Source: Acetobacter okinawensis JCM 25146
Lineage (GTDB): Bacteria > Pseudomonadota > Alphaproteobacteria > Acetobacterales > Acetobacteraceae
Assembly (NCBI RefSeq): GCF_000613865.1
Contig: NZ_BAJU01000004.1
Span: forward strand, 80,969 to 144,968
DNA length: 64,000 bases
Direction of reading: 5' to 3'
The translations under genes were made by a program, and so were the position numbers. Of this stretch, positions 1-9,629 are shown in pieces; position 1 is the stretch's first letter, and the number at the start of each line of letters is the position of its first letter. The notes below the pieces were generated by a model. It made no database searches, was not told the origin of the DNA, and saw only the letters and a program-made list of their open reading frames with translations.

Positions 1-351
1 GTGGTCCTCGGCAAAGGCAATTTTCTGGGCAGCGTCTTTGACTGTTTGCCAGTCTGAATCAAGTGCCCCACGCTCCACCGCATCAATCTCATCGCGCGAG
101 AGCGTGAAGGGGACGCGTAGCTCGACCAGAGGTAGCACTTCACGCTGTGTGGCCAATACCCCATTGTCGGACACATCTACTTTTTTGCCTCGCCCGGTTC
201 CAACACCGGCAAACGCCGTACCCTTGGGCTCAGGTGTATCCACCACACGGCGGCCCGCAAGGTGGCGGCGAATGGTCCGGCTGGCCTCCTCCTCAATCTG
301 AACCCATGCTTCGGCGGAAATGGGAGCAAGGTGTTTGTGCAGATTGTTCAT
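1..351 (-). CDS. Encapsulin nanocompartment shell protein (C-terminus cut by window edge)
   Basis: Only the first 117 residues are in the window; the gene runs off the left edge. The translation starts MNNLHKHLAPISAEAWVQIE and continues with EEASRTIRRHLAGRRVVD, the conserved N-terminal arm of family 1 encapsulins (HK97-fold shells of the linocin/CFP29 family). Encapsulins self-assemble into protein compartments that load cargo through a short C-terminal peptide. The ATG lies one base after the TGA of the upstream DyP peroxidase gene, so the two are almost certainly translated together as shell plus cargo. Family identity is recognised from sequence memory; the pore and C-terminal regions cannot be inspected here. 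Confidence 0.93.
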   Translation of the reverse strand, partial: MNNLHKHLAPISAEAWVQIEEEASRTIRRHLAGRRVVDTPEPKGTAFAGVGTGRGKKVDVSDNGVLATQREVLPLVELRVPFTLSRDEIDAVERGALDSDWQTVKDAAQKIAFAEDH

Positions 352-352
352 A

Positions 353-1474
353 TCAGGCGTCCTTATCTTTTAATGATCCAATGCCAAGGGAACCGTCGTG
401 TGTATTGCGCGAGGGGTGGGCCTGCTCGCTCGCCAAGACGGCAGGCTGTGGCTCCTCGATTACCATGTCCGGTGCTGCGTCCAAAAACTCACTTGTCGGT
501 GTAAAAAAGAGTGTTCCGGTCACTGCGGTGCTGACGTCAAGCAATCTGTCATAATTGCCGGGGGGCTTACCAATAAACATGTTCTGGAGCATCTGCTCCG
601 TGCGGGCAGGGGAGCGGGCATAGCCAATAAAATATGTGCCGAATTCCCCCTTACCCACAGTCCCAAACGGCATGTTTTCACGCACGATCTGAAGCTGCTC
701 ACCATTCTCTTCAATATTGGTGAGCACATTATGAGCGTAGCTGGGTTTTTCTGCTTCTGGCAGTTCTATGTCCGAAACCTTTTTGCGACCGATGATATGC
801 TCCTGCACCTCTGTTGGAATGGCATCCCATTTTTTAAGGTCATGCAGATATTTCTGGACGATCACATAGCTCCCGCCTGCAAAGGCAGGGTCTTCGTCCC
901 CAACGATTGTCGCCTGTGTGGCAACTGCGCCAGAAGGGTTTTCCGTTCCATCGACAAATCCAAGGAGGTCTCGGGCATCAAAATATTTGAACCCATGTAC
1001 CTCATCCACCACGCTGGCTACCCCCTCCAGCCGGGCAACAAGCGCTGTTGCAAGCTCAAAGCAAAGGTCCATTTGGGTCGCGCGGATATGGAAAAGCAGA
1101 TCACCTGCGGTAGATGGCGCATGGTGCACACCCGTAATCTCACGGAAAGGGTGCAACTCCTTGGGGCGCGGATTACCAAAAAGCTGATCCCATGCCTGTG
1201 ACCCAATGCCTGTGACACAGCTGAGCCTGCCATCCGGAATCCGAAAGCCGATGCCACGGAGAAGGGAGGAGATATCCCCCAGCAGGTCCAGAACCTGAGG
1301 CGAGGCCGGGGTCTCTGTATTGAGGGTCAGAACAAGGAAAACTGCGGCCTGTGTCAATCTTGGATCAACAAGTTGGGGTGTGGACGACAAACTGGAGCTC
1401 CTGACAAAATCACACGTGACAGCAACAGGAACTAACATAGGCTTCTGCTCAGGCATGGCAAGGGCAGGGTGCAT
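353..1474 (-). CDS. Encapsulated DyP-type heme peroxidase
   Basis: A dye-decolorizing peroxidase, expected to use H2O2 with a b-type heme. The family motif GFVDGTENPSG with its catalytic Asp is present in the middle of the protein. The C-terminus ends DGSLGIGSLKDKDA, matching the encapsulin docking peptide consensus (SLGIGSLK), so the enzyme should be packaged in the shell encoded next door. The cargo tail is separated from the catalytic domain by a Pro/Ala-rich linker, as usual. The open frame begins at 1474 but the true start may be the in-frame ATG at 1456 (MPEQKPMLVPV); no strong ribosome-binding site separates them. Product size is typical for an encapsulated DyP. Confidence 0.93.
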   Translation of the reverse strand: MHPALAMPEQKPMLVPVAVTCDFVRSSSLSSTPQLVDPRLTQAAVFLVLTLNTETPASPQVLDLLGDISSLLRGIGFRIPDGRLSCVTGIGSQAWDQLFGNPRPKELHPFREITGVHHAPSTAGDLLFHIRATQMDLCFELATALVARLEGVASVVDEVHGFKYFDARDLLGFVDGTENPSGAVATQATIVGDEDPAFAGGSYVIVQKYLHDLKKWDAIPTEVQEHIIGRKKVSDIELPEAEKPSYAHNVLTNIEENGEQLQIVRENMPFGTVGKGEFGTYFIGYARSPARTEQMLQNMFIGKPPGNYDRLLDVSTAVTGTLFFTPTSEFLDAAPDMVIEEPQPAVLASEQAHPSRNTHDGSLGIGSLKDKDA

Positions 1475-1671
1475 GCTGTGCGTCCGCAGGCATCATGAGC
1501 TGTTTGAGAGCTGCGCTCACTCAAGACTCGCAATGCGGATCATTCTCAAAAAAATATTTCAAGAGTCGAGGTAGACAAACCCTGAACTCTGAAGGTTTGA
1601 CGCATTAAGGCACTGCATTTTGTACGTGCGGAATACTATATGTGGTGGTATGAACTTTAAATAAGCACAAT
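1475..1671. promoter_or_regulatory. Divergent promoter region between DyP/encapsulin and nrdJ
   Basis: This 197-base divergent gap must carry promoters for both directions. At 1633-1648 the core CTATATGTGG resembles an NrdR box (CWATATATWG, two mismatches), which would fit repression of the downstream ribonucleotide reductase. A clear second box at the usual three-helical-turn spacing is not visible, so the NrdR assignment is weak. Confidence 0.35.
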
Positions 1672-4137
1672 ATGAATGATTTTTGGCGGCAAATCACAGT
1701 GCGTGCCAAAAGATGGAGCCAGGGCATGAACGGGCATTTTTCACTTGCGGAGTCTCTTGTGACACAAACTATCCAAGCCCGTTTTCCGTTTGAAGGGGCC
1801 TATGGTGCACAATCAGGCATTGCTCGCCAGCTTGATCCGGGCATGGGGGAAGCCGTGGGGCGGCGCACCGTTTTCCGCCCATCAGACAACGAAGATTTTG
1901 GCGCAGTGGCCGACCGGGTTGCCCAAGGCAACACCGGGCTGCTGGCGGGAGTGGATAAGCGGGAGGTTATGCAACTGCGTAACGCCATAGCCTCGGGCGC
2001 GCTACTGACTTCTGGCCGCCACCTCCAGCATGGAGATTCAGAGCAGTCCACACGGAACATGGAAGTGTTCACCAACTGTGCGACTGCCATCTGCTCCTTT
2101 GCCAAATTCTATTTGCTGCTGAACGGTTCGGGCGTTGGTCGGGCTTATGATGATGAACTGTGCATTGTAGACTGGGCGCAGGTGCCGGAGTTACATTTTG
2201 TGCTGGACGTGCAGCACCCCGATTACCCACGCGACCGCGCAGCCCTGCTGCGTTTTGGGCTGGAAATGCAGATACTGCCATGGGGAACAATGCCAGATGC
2301 CTTCGACGCCGGGATGGAGGCACAGGTCACACAGTTTCTGGAGCAGTCCCTTCTACCTCTAGTACCAGAGGTGCCGAACAAGATCGTGCATGTCATAGAC
2401 GATAGCCGTGAAGGCTGGGCCAAAGCGGTGGAAGCTATCGAAGCCATGGCGTTTGCCCAAAATCGGGACTACCACCTTGTGTTGGACTTTAGCCGTATTC
2501 GCTGCGCGGGTAGCCCTATTACAGGCATGCAGGGGAGACCGGCAGCAGGCCCGGTTTCGCTTCTGCGTGGGTTGTTGAATGTCTATCGCAACGTTATTGA
2601 GCCAGCGCGCAGGAACGGTATGCCCCGCTGGGAGCAGGCACTGCGGGTGGATCACTATTTATCTGTTGAAGTGCAGGTTGGGGGTGCGCGCCGTGCGGCA
2701 CGCATGGCCACCAAATCCTGGCGTGATGCAGACGTGCTGCATTTTATTCGTGCAAAGGAGGAAGGCGGGTTATGGACCGCCAACCATTCGGTCATGGTCG
2801 ATCAGGAATTCTGGGGGTATGTCAACGCCACCACAGCTGCCAGTCCCTTGGCTGAGCATGCGCGGGCTGTTTTTGCAGAAGCGACCCGCTGCGCATGGAT
2901 TAATGGTGAACCGGGCTTTATTAACGGTGACAGGCTGGAAGATAACCGCACAGGAAGTGCGCGTGACAAGCCTGTCTATACGGATGGTCGGGATTTTTGC
3001 TCCGCACGATACCGTGCAACACAGGCAGCAACCCTGCTGGCAGAACTGGCGGAGTGCGCTGCAAGGGCCCATTTTCCCGTAACGACTAACCCATGCGGCG
3101 AAATTACATTGCATGTTACAGGTGGGTACTGCGTAATTGGTGACTTCGCTCCTTTGCTGGCCTGCCCGATACCATTAGACGCGGTTACACCGGGGCGTCA
3201 TGCGCCGGAGCTCGCAGAACAATGGGATGCACGTGTCCGGGATTCTGTGCGATTAGGCGTTCGTTTTTTGCTGCGAGCAAACCGGATGGATGCGTTGTAC
3301 GGGCAGGAAGTCGCCCGTACAAACCGCATCGGCATTGGCCCGACAGGATTGCATGAATGGGCTTGGCTACGCTTTGGGCTGGACTTCCACGATATGCTGG
3401 ATGAGGAGCACGCAGCACCGTTCTGGCAGGCCGTGTGTGAGCTTTCCACCATCGCCAAGGCAGAAGCCAATGCCTATGCGCAGGAAACAGGCACGGCCCG
3501 ACCGGTAACGGTCACCACCGTTAAACCTGCGGGCACAACTTCCAAACTGTTTGGCCTGACAGAGGGCGCACATCTACCCGCCAGACGACAGTATTTGCGC
3601 TGGGTACAGTTTAAAGGTGTCCGGCGCGAAGATGGTGTGTGGGAGCACGGTGCTGACCCGTTACTCCGCACTTATGAGAGCAAGGGATACCCTGTTCGCT
3701 CATTGCGCAGCTTCCCCGGCATGAGTGTTGTCGGCTTTCCTACGGTGCCGTTGATCCAACGTCTTGGTATGGGGGAGCGTGTTCTTACGGCCCCGGAAGC
3801 GACCCCGGAAGAGCAATATCGCTGGCTGAGCCTACTGGAAAAATACTGGATTGGCGCAGAACAAGGCAATCAGGTTTCTTACACGCTTAAAATTTATACA
3901 GATCGCCATGATCTGGAGAGTTTTCGTGCCATGGTGGCGCAGAACCAGCCCAAAGTGCGGTGCTGTGCCGTGCTTCCAAGCCGTGCGGATTCTGATCTAG
4001 GATACGAATATCTACCGGAAGAAGAGGTCTCCCCCAGCAGATTTGCAGCCATTACGGCCAAAATCAAGGATGACAACGTGCGCGAAGTTGTAGATTGGGC
4101 GCATCTGCAATGCGCAAGTGGAGCCTGCCCATTATAA
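1672..4137 (+). CDS. nrdJ: Adenosylcobalamin-dependent (class II) ribonucleoside-triphosphate reductase
   Basis: Reduces ribonucleotides to deoxyribonucleotides with adenosylcobalamin as radical generator, without oxygen dependence. Visible landmarks are the first redox cysteine region (TNCATAICSFAKFYLLLNGS), the active-site loop NPCGEITLHV with Cys and Glu, the radical-site region TVKPAGTTSKLFGL, and a C-terminal redox cysteine pair in CASGACPL. Layout and length (821 residues) match the monomeric Lactobacillus leichmannii-type RTPR rather than the longer NrdJ of other Proteobacteria. The ATG at 1672 has no good ribosome-binding site; the in-frame ATG at 1726 follows GGAGCCAGGGC and is a credible alternative start. 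It stands alone with its own promoter region. Confidence 0.93.
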   Translation: MNDFWRQITVRAKRWSQGMNGHFSLAESLVTQTIQARFPFEGAYGAQSGIARQLDPGMGEAVGRRTVFRPSDNEDFGAVADRVAQGNTGLLAGVDKREVMQLRNAIASGALLTSGRHLQHGDSEQSTRNMEVFTNCATAICSFAKFYLLLNGSGVGRAYDDELCIVDWAQVPELHFVLDVQHPDYPRDRAALLRFGLEMQILPWGTMPDAFDAGMEAQVTQFLEQSLLPLVPEVPNKIVHVIDDSREGWAKAVEAIEAMAFAQNRDYHLVLDFSRIRCAGSPITGMQGRPAAGPVSLLRGLLNVYRNVIEPARRNGMPRWEQALRVDHYLSVEVQVGGARRAARMATKSWRDADVLHFIRAKEEGGLWTANHSVMVDQEFWGYVNATTAASPLAEHARAVFAEATRCAWINGEPGFINGDRLEDNRTGSARDKPVYTDGRDFCSARYRATQAATLLAELAECAARAHFPVTTNPCGEITLHVTGGYCVIGDFAPLLACPIPLDAVTPGRHAPELAEQWDARVRDSVRLGVRFLLRANRMDALYGQEVARTNRIGIGPTGLHEWAWLRFGLDFHDMLDEEHAAPFWQAVCELSTIAKAEANAYAQETGTARPVTVTTVKPAGTTSKLFGLTEGAHLPARRQYLRWVQFKGVRREDGVWEHGADPLLRTYESKGYPVRSLRSFPGMSVVGFPTVPLIQRLGMGERVLTAPEATPEEQYRWLSLLEKYWIGAEQGNQVSYTLKIYTDRHDLESFRAMVAQNQPKVRCCAVLPSRADSDLGYEYLPEEEVSPSRFAAITAKIKDDNVREVVDWAHLQCASGACPL

Positions 4138-4238
4138 TAATTGCAGAAAGCATAAAGCCCTTACGAATTGTTATAACCATCCCCCCGTGCGGCTCTCGGA
4201 CACGCGCGGGGTGTGGTTTAGTGCGCATATGGTCGCTA

Positions 4239-4737
4239 TCAGGCAGCCATCTGCGCACGACGAAAGCGAATAATGCTGCGTGAAAGCTTGCCTGCAGCCC
4301 AGTTAGGCATTTTGCGCCATGGGGTCACAACATCAGCATATTGACCATCAACCGTGACTGTTCTGCGCTGTTCCGTGCCAACCCATTCTGGTGCCCAAGC
4401 GGTCTGCACGGTGGTAATCCACTGGTCCCCTTCCACACGATAGCGGCCAATATACGCGACCAGTGTTTTCATTAACTGGGCACGATCGGTATCAGTGGTT
4501 GCTGCCAGACGATTACTACCCTCAAGATTGAAAGCCACCCAGCCATCGGGGGTAAAAACAACACGACCACGCGGGGCAGCCCATGGCGTTAATAAAATTG
4601 CCGGTCTCTTTTTCTTCCACCTTGTAGGAGACGAGTTCCCACGTGCCGATAAGGTTCTGCCTCAGAGCTTCTTCCTTCGTGCAGGGCAGCTCATTGTCAT
4701 TATCCATAATCCGCTGGGCGGTCGCTTGCATTGGCAT
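4239..4737 (-). CDS. Lipocalin-like domain protein, frameshifted in this sequence
   Basis: The N-terminal half (IGTWELVSYKVEEKETGNF) and the C-terminal half (GRVVFTPDGWVAFNLEGSNR onward) are the two parts of one lipocalin-like domain of about 150 residues (family of Pfam Lipocalin_5). They lie in different frames. Adding one base to the run at 4580-4582 (GGG to GGGG on the coding strand) restores a continuous reading through NAMGAAPRGRVVF. Function is unknown; such proteins are small, probably cytoplasmic, beta-barrel ligand binders. It is transcribed divergently from the LysR gene at 4934 and could be its target. The break may be an assembly error, as elsewhere in this window. Confidence 0.7.
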
Positions 4738-4933
4738 AGTCTCATTCCGTTGCTAGTTCGTATCGTCTATCGGGGTTTTGACAGATCCGCAAAGGAGATT
4801 TTGCGCTTAATGTTGTTCGTTGGAACAAACATGCCTTTCATTTCACTTCTTCGGTAGTGACAATTAAGGAAAAATAATATTACGCTAAACGCAAAGATAA
4901 GCATGCACCCGACACTCAGGGAGAACCTTACCC

Positions 4934-5845
4934 ATGCCCTATGATGAAACAGGGGATTTGCGTTTTTTCATCAGTCTGGTGGACGCCGGTAGTCTTTCTG
5001 CAGGCGCGCGTAGCTTGGGCACATCGCCCGCTGCCGCGTCACGCCGTCTGGCCCGGTTGGAAACACGGCTGGGAAGCACGTTGGTCATCCGCAATACGCG
5101 GCATTTTGGGCTGAGTGAGACGGGCAGGCTATATTACGAGCGCGCCCTGACCATTGTTGCTGATATTGACCAGTTGGAGGAGGAAATATCTTCCAGCACC
5201 AATGCGCCACGTGGCACATTGAGCATTGGCGCACCGGTAGAACTGGGGCGTAGGCAGATTGCCCCTTTTATTGAGGAATTCAGTGCCAGACATCCTCGCC
5301 TGATGATCAACCTGGCTCTTGCGCCAGAAGGCAACTATGATTTTAACGATTATCTGGATGTGGTGCTCAGACTGGGCCTGCCAGAAACACCGGGAGCGGT
5401 TGTAACCCGCCTTGCCTCCACAATGCGTGTTTTATGCGCTTCTCCCGCTTATATCGCCCGCCGCTCCATGCCTACACATCCTCGGGACATTCCAAAACAT
5501 GACTGTTTGTGCCTACGGAAAAACAAAACCATGGCACTACTCAACAAATGGGTTATTGGGAACGAGACAGAAACCGACGTGGTTATGGTAGAGCCGCGCC
5601 TGTCTACAACCAATGCTGAAATCATTCATGACTGGGCTCTCTCGGGGCAGGGCATCGCCTACAAACTACTATGCGACGTTTATCAGGATCTGGAAGAAGG
5701 CAAGCTGGTACGTATTCTACCTGATTTGCAGGGCGAAAAAATTGATCTGTACGCCGTTCTGCCAACACGGCAGCATACCCGTGCCAGTGTTAAAGCATTT
5801 CTGAGCGATTTGCGCCCCTATATCCGAACGGCCGGTTTTTTGTAA
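4934..5845 (+). CDS. LysR-family transcriptional regulator
   Basis: 303 residues. An N-terminal winged helix-turn-helix (GSLSAGARSLGTSPAAASRR, then LARLETRLGSTL) is followed by a periplasmic-binding-protein-like effector domain from about residue 90 to 300. It belongs to the subgroup that regulates neighbouring oxidoreductase or efflux genes, but the effector is not predictable. It lies divergent to the lipocalin-like gene and runs convergently into a second LysR gene, with stops 9 bases apart. Start is preceded by AGGGAGAACC at suitable distance. Confidence 0.9.
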   Translation: MPYDETGDLRFFISLVDAGSLSAGARSLGTSPAAASRRLARLETRLGSTLVIRNTRHFGLSETGRLYYERALTIVADIDQLEEEISSSTNAPRGTLSIGAPVELGRRQIAPFIEEFSARHPRLMINLALAPEGNYDFNDYLDVVLRLGLPETPGAVVTRLASTMRVLCASPAYIARRSMPTHPRDIPKHDCLCLRKNKTMALLNKWVIGNETETDVVMVEPRLSTTNAEIIHDWALSGQGIAYKLLCDVYQDLEEGKLVRILPDLQGEKIDLYAVLPTRQHTRASVKAFLSDLRPYIRTAGFL

Positions 5846-5854
5846 GCTCTCTTA

Positions 5855-6778
5855 CTAGGCAGCCTTATTTCCCAAAACACGATGCGAAACACGAAAAAGA
5901 GTCTCCCGCAGCCATCGGTGCACCGGGTCCGTATCACGCCGGGGATGCCATGCCTGAAACGCATCTATACTGGGCAGTGGGAATGGAAACCGAAAAGTCG
6001 CCAACCCCAGCGCCTTGACCGATATATGGTCTATGACAATACCGGGGAGTGGCAGAATAAGGTCAGAATCCTTCAGGCTTTCCACCATGCAATGGTAATT
6101 GGGAACCACCATGGCTATGCGCCGGGCAAGGCCGTACTGGGCCCGCAGAACCCAGTCAATCGGCCCCTGCGCCCGCCCCCGACGGGATACGCTGATGTAA
6201 TCGTACAACACCATGTTCTGCGGTGTCACAGGCGTTGACAGTATGGGGTGATCCTTGCGAACAACACCTTGCATATGATCGCGAAAAAGGGTTTGCCGCC
6301 TGATTTCAGGCTTCATCACATCTGTCGCACCAATATACAGGTCAACGCGCCCATGCCTTAGTGGGTCAGAAGCCGGGTCATCCACTTCTGGCGCCCAGAT
6401 AACCTCACATCGTGGACATTCTTTTTTAAGGGCCTGCAAAAGAGGCAGAGCAAGAGCTGCCACAACCAGATCATTTGCGCGGATGGTAAAAGTCGGGGCC
6501 ATGTTGGCCAGATTGGCGAGCGCGCGTGTTTCTATCAGGCTGTCAGCGTTACGGACCAGTTCCTGCACACGGTCAAGAATGCCCAAAGCAAAAACGGAAG
6601 CACTCATCCGCCTGCCTGACTGCACCAGAATAGGGTCCGCAAAAGCCACGCGTAGCTTGGCCAGATGGCGGCTCATGGCGGGTTCACTCACCTTCAGTCG
6701 TCTTGCGGCGAGCGAGACACTCTCCTCCTCAATAAGAACCTGAAGGTAGCGTAACAGATCTAGGTCGTAGCCTCTCAT
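5855..6778 (-). CDS. LysR-family transcriptional regulator (NodD/NahR-like), divergent to the efflux operon
   Basis: 307 residues. The first 60 residues (MRGYDLDLLRYLQVLIEEES, then AARRLKVSEPAMSRHLAKLR) are a LysR DNA-binding domain of the NodD/NahR/LinR type, with the inducer domain behind it. It is divergent from the MFS-HlyD-NodT-pirin operon, with about 110 bases between starts. That is the classical arrangement for a regulator acting on both itself and the neighbouring efflux genes, so aromatic or weak-acid induction is plausible. The ligand is inference only. Confidence 0.9.
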   Translation of the reverse strand: MRGYDLDLLRYLQVLIEEESVSLAARRLKVSEPAMSRHLAKLRVAFADPILVQSGRRMSASVFALGILDRVQELVRNADSLIETRALANLANMAPTFTIRANDLVVAALALPLLQALKKECPRCEVIWAPEVDDPASDPLRHGRVDLYIGATDVMKPEIRRQTLFRDHMQGVVRKDHPILSTPVTPQNMVLYDYISVSRRGRAQGPIDWVLRAQYGLARRIAMVVPNYHCMVESLKDSDLILPLPGIVIDHISVKALGLATFRFPFPLPSIDAFQAWHPRRDTDPVHRWLRETLFRVSHRVLGNKAA

Positions 6779-6888
6779 CCTTACAGAAATAGACTTTATC
6801 TGGCGCAGGCACCATCATTTATCATTCCAGAAAGTGGAATCGTTGCTTACGGTTAATGAGGGTTGTCTCTACATCCCGGATCGTCAAC

Positions 6889-8535
6889 ATGCCGGGTATG
6901 ACAAATGCCGTTCCTGCACTAGCGGCGGGGGAGCCTGTTATCCATGCTTCACCGCCGCTGCCCTCTTATATTCCTCCGTTTGGTCTACGCACGGTTGTTG
7001 GCTGCCTTGGCATGCTTTTGGCTGTGCATGTCGCTGGGTTTAACGAGCACGTAACGGAAATCGGTCTTTCCGACATACGTGGCGCCATGCACATAGGGCA
7101 TGATGAAGGCACGTGGGTCATCGCCATTTACGAAGCGTTCAATATTGCTGCCATGGCTTTTACGCCGTGGTTCTACATGACGTTCTCGATCTATCGTTTT
7201 TCCATTTTCATGACAGCAGTTCTGGCACTGCTCTCCATTCCAGCACCTTTTATGCCTGATGTTGTTTCGTTGTGTATTTTACGGGCATTTCAGGGACTTG
7301 CCGGGGGATGCCTGCCGCCAGTGCTCATGACCGTCATGCTCAAATATCTACCTCCGCAGATCCGTGTATTCGGTATTGGTGGTTATGCCATGAGCGCGAC
7401 CTTTGGCCCTAATCTGGGCCTACCACTGGAAGCATTCTGGTTCGAACACATGGGCTGGCATTGGCTGTATTGGGAAATCATACCAACCGCGGCACTTGCA
7501 ATTGGCATGATGGCATATGGCCTGCCTCGTGATCCCATGCATTTTGAACGGTTTGAAAAATTCAACTGGCTGGGCATTCTTGTGGGCCTGCCTGCCATCT
7601 GCTCGCTTGTTATTGTGCTGTATCAGGGGGACCGGCTGGACTGGTTCCGATCATCCATCATTACCAATCTGACATTCTGGGGTATTGCCGCCTTTATTGT
7701 GTTTGTTATTAACGAGGCGTTCCATCCCAGCCCGTATTTTAGAATTCAGTACTGGCGTTCACGCAACATTCAGGCCGCGCTGCTGTCTCTGGTAGGTATT
7801 CTGGCCATCTGCTCCATTATGGGGGAAATTCCAGCGACCTATCTGGAGGCCATACGTGGCTACAGACCCATACAGGCTGCCCCCGTATCGCTGGTAGTCG
7901 CCTTGCCACAACTGCTTATGCTGCCCCTGATCGCGTGGATATGTAACAACCGCAAGGTGGACTGCCGTCTTGTGCTGGCAGGCGGCATGGTATGCCTTGC
8001 CGTATCCTCGTGGCTAGGCACATGGCTTACGGTCGACTGGGTCCGCGACAATTTTTACCTGCTGCAGATATTGCAGGTTTTTGGCCAGCCCATGACGGTT
8101 ATTCCAACCCTCATGCTCGCAACCATGGCCATGGGCCCGGCGGATGGTCCCTTTATTTCCGGCATGGTCAACATGCTTAAGGGGCTGGCCAATGCTGTGG
8201 CGTTTGCTCTGTTTTCCGCCGCCACCCGCAGGCGAGAACAATACCACTCCACCATGCTGCTGGACCAGCATGGTACACATCAACTGGCGTTGGGGGGGAT
8301 GGACAACCCCATTACACAGCAGCTTGGCGGCACCTCCCCCGATGGTGCGCATGTCGCATGGAACGGGTTGCAGGTTTTTCATACCTTTGTGCATGAGCAA
8401 TCGCTCGTTCTGGCATTGGCCGACATCTACTACGCGCTGATCTGGGTCTGCCTTGGGTATGCAGTCATGAATCTTGTGCTGCCACACCGTGTGTATCCGC
8501 CCCGTGCGCCATCCCCCAACATTTCTGCCCGCTAA
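6889..8535 (+). CDS. DHA2-type MFS drug/acid efflux permease (EmrB-like)
   Basis: A 548-residue membrane protein with about 14 hydrophobic segments, the size and topology of EmrB/DHA2 exporters. FAFQGLAGG-type motifs near residue 150 (ILRAFQGLAGGCLPPVLM) and NPRNL-like loops support this. It is the inner-membrane pump of a tripartite system with the HlyD adaptor and NodT channel directly downstream. The open frame extends up to 6856, but the ATG at 6889 has GGA eight bases upstream and gives a normal N-terminus. The substrate is unknown; homologous fusaric-acid and aromatic exporters share this gene order. Confidence 0.88.
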   Translation: MPGMTNAVPALAAGEPVIHASPPLPSYIPPFGLRTVVGCLGMLLAVHVAGFNEHVTEIGLSDIRGAMHIGHDEGTWVIAIYEAFNIAAMAFTPWFYMTFSIYRFSIFMTAVLALLSIPAPFMPDVVSLCILRAFQGLAGGCLPPVLMTVMLKYLPPQIRVFGIGGYAMSATFGPNLGLPLEAFWFEHMGWHWLYWEIIPTAALAIGMMAYGLPRDPMHFERFEKFNWLGILVGLPAICSLVIVLYQGDRLDWFRSSIITNLTFWGIAAFIVFVINEAFHPSPYFRIQYWRSRNIQAALLSLVGILAICSIMGEIPATYLEAIRGYRPIQAAPVSLVVALPQLLMLPLIAWICNNRKVDCRLVLAGGMVCLAVSSWLGTWLTVDWVRDNFYLLQILQVFGQPMTVIPTLMLATMAMGPADGPFISGMVNMLKGLANAVAFALFSAATRRREQYHSTMLLDQHGTHQLALGGMDNPITQQLGGTSPDGAHVAWNGLQVFHTFVHEQSLVLALADIYYALIWVCLGYAVMNLVLPHRVYPPRAPSPNISAR

Positions 8536-8552
8536 ACCGGAACAACAAGACC

Positions 8553-9629
8553 ATGATTTACAAAAAACCGCTGCTTTATGCAGGATGCGCTGCAGGCGCG
8601 CTTGCCCTTGTCGCATGGGGCGGGGCGCGTCTGGTTAATGGAGATGGTGTGCACCAGTACACCAATGATGCCTATATTACGGCCGATTTTACCACCGTAG
8701 CTCCCAAGGTGGCTGGCCGTATAGACCGCGTGACTGCGCAGGATAACGAACGCGTACACGCAGGTGAGGAACTCGCACATATTGAAGATGATGATTACAA
8801 GGCTGCTCTGGACGTTGCCAAAGGGAACATGCTGGCCGCTCAGGGCGATGTTGCCAACCTAAGTGCGGAACTTGCGCGCCAGGATGCCCTTATTGCACAG
8901 GCGCGCGCGGCGGTAATGGCGGATCAGGCCGAACTCCTGTTCGCGCGCCAGAACACCACCCGCTATCGTAATCTTTCCTCCGGTGGTGCGGGCACTATTG
9001 AGCAGAAGCAGTCGTCCGAAGCGCATGAAAAAGAGGCGCAGGCCGCTATCGCCCGCGACCAGGCCGGTGTGGAGGCTGCCACCAGACAGGTTGCGGTTAT
9101 TCAGGCCCGGCTGGAGCGGGCTCGTGGCGCTCTGCTGCATGCTCAGGGGGATGCCAGACAGGCGGAACTCAACCTTTCCTACTGCTCCATTCCGGCACCA
9201 GTAGATGGTGTTGTCGGGGAGCGCGGCGTGCGCGTTGGGGCATATGTCCACCCAGGCACGGGTATTCTTGCCGTCGTTCCCACACAGGCCGCTTACGTGC
9301 TGGCCAATTTTCAGGAAACACAGCTAACTCACGTACAGGCTGGCCAGCGTGCAACCGTATGGGTAGATACATTCCCCGGTCACCCGCTGGCCGCGCACGT
9401 GGACTCACTGGCCCCAGCGACAGGGGTCGCCTTCGCTCCTATTCAGCCCGATAACGCTACTGGCAATTTTACCAAGGTGGTGCAGCGCATCCCGGTCAAG
9501 CTGATATTTGATCCGGGCCAACCTCTGGCTGACAAGGTGAGGGTTGGCATGTCCGTAGAAGCGAAAATTGACACAGCCTCCCAACCGGAAGGAGCGCATG
9601 CTCATGATGCACGCTATCTCTGGCAGTAA
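8553..9629 (+). CDS. HlyD/EmrA-family periplasmic adaptor of the efflux system
   Basis: 358 residues with one N-terminal membrane anchor (LLYAGCAAGALALVAWGG), a lipoyl-like domain (APKVAGRIDRVTAQDNERVH), a long Ala/Gln-rich coiled-coil hairpin at about residues 90-200, then the second lipoyl half (SIPAPVDGVVGERGVRVG) and a beta-barrel domain. This is the membrane fusion protein that joins the MFS pump to the outer-membrane channel. It starts 17 bases after the pump gene and overlaps the next gene, so it is the middle of the operon. Confidence 0.92.
   Translation: MIYKKPLLYAGCAAGALALVAWGGARLVNGDGVHQYTNDAYITADFTTVAPKVAGRIDRVTAQDNERVHAGEELAHIEDDDYKAALDVAKGNMLAAQGDVANLSAELARQDALIAQARAAVMADQAELLFARQNTTRYRNLSSGGAGTIEQKQSSEAHEKEAQAAIARDQAGVEAATRQVAVIQARLERARGALLHAQGDARQAELNLSYCSIPAPVDGVVGERGVRVGAYVHPGTGILAVVPTQAAYVLANFQETQLTHVQAGQRATVWVDTFPGHPLAAHVDSLAPATGVAFAPIQPDNATGNFTKVVQRIPVKLIFDPGQPLADKVRVGMSVEAKIDTASQPEGAHAHDARYLWQ

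Noticed and set aside
398..1201. Long open frame opposite the DyP peroxidase gene
   Set aside because: It is antisense to a clearly conserved enzyme, has Cys-rich low-complexity sequence without domain, and no ribosome-binding site.
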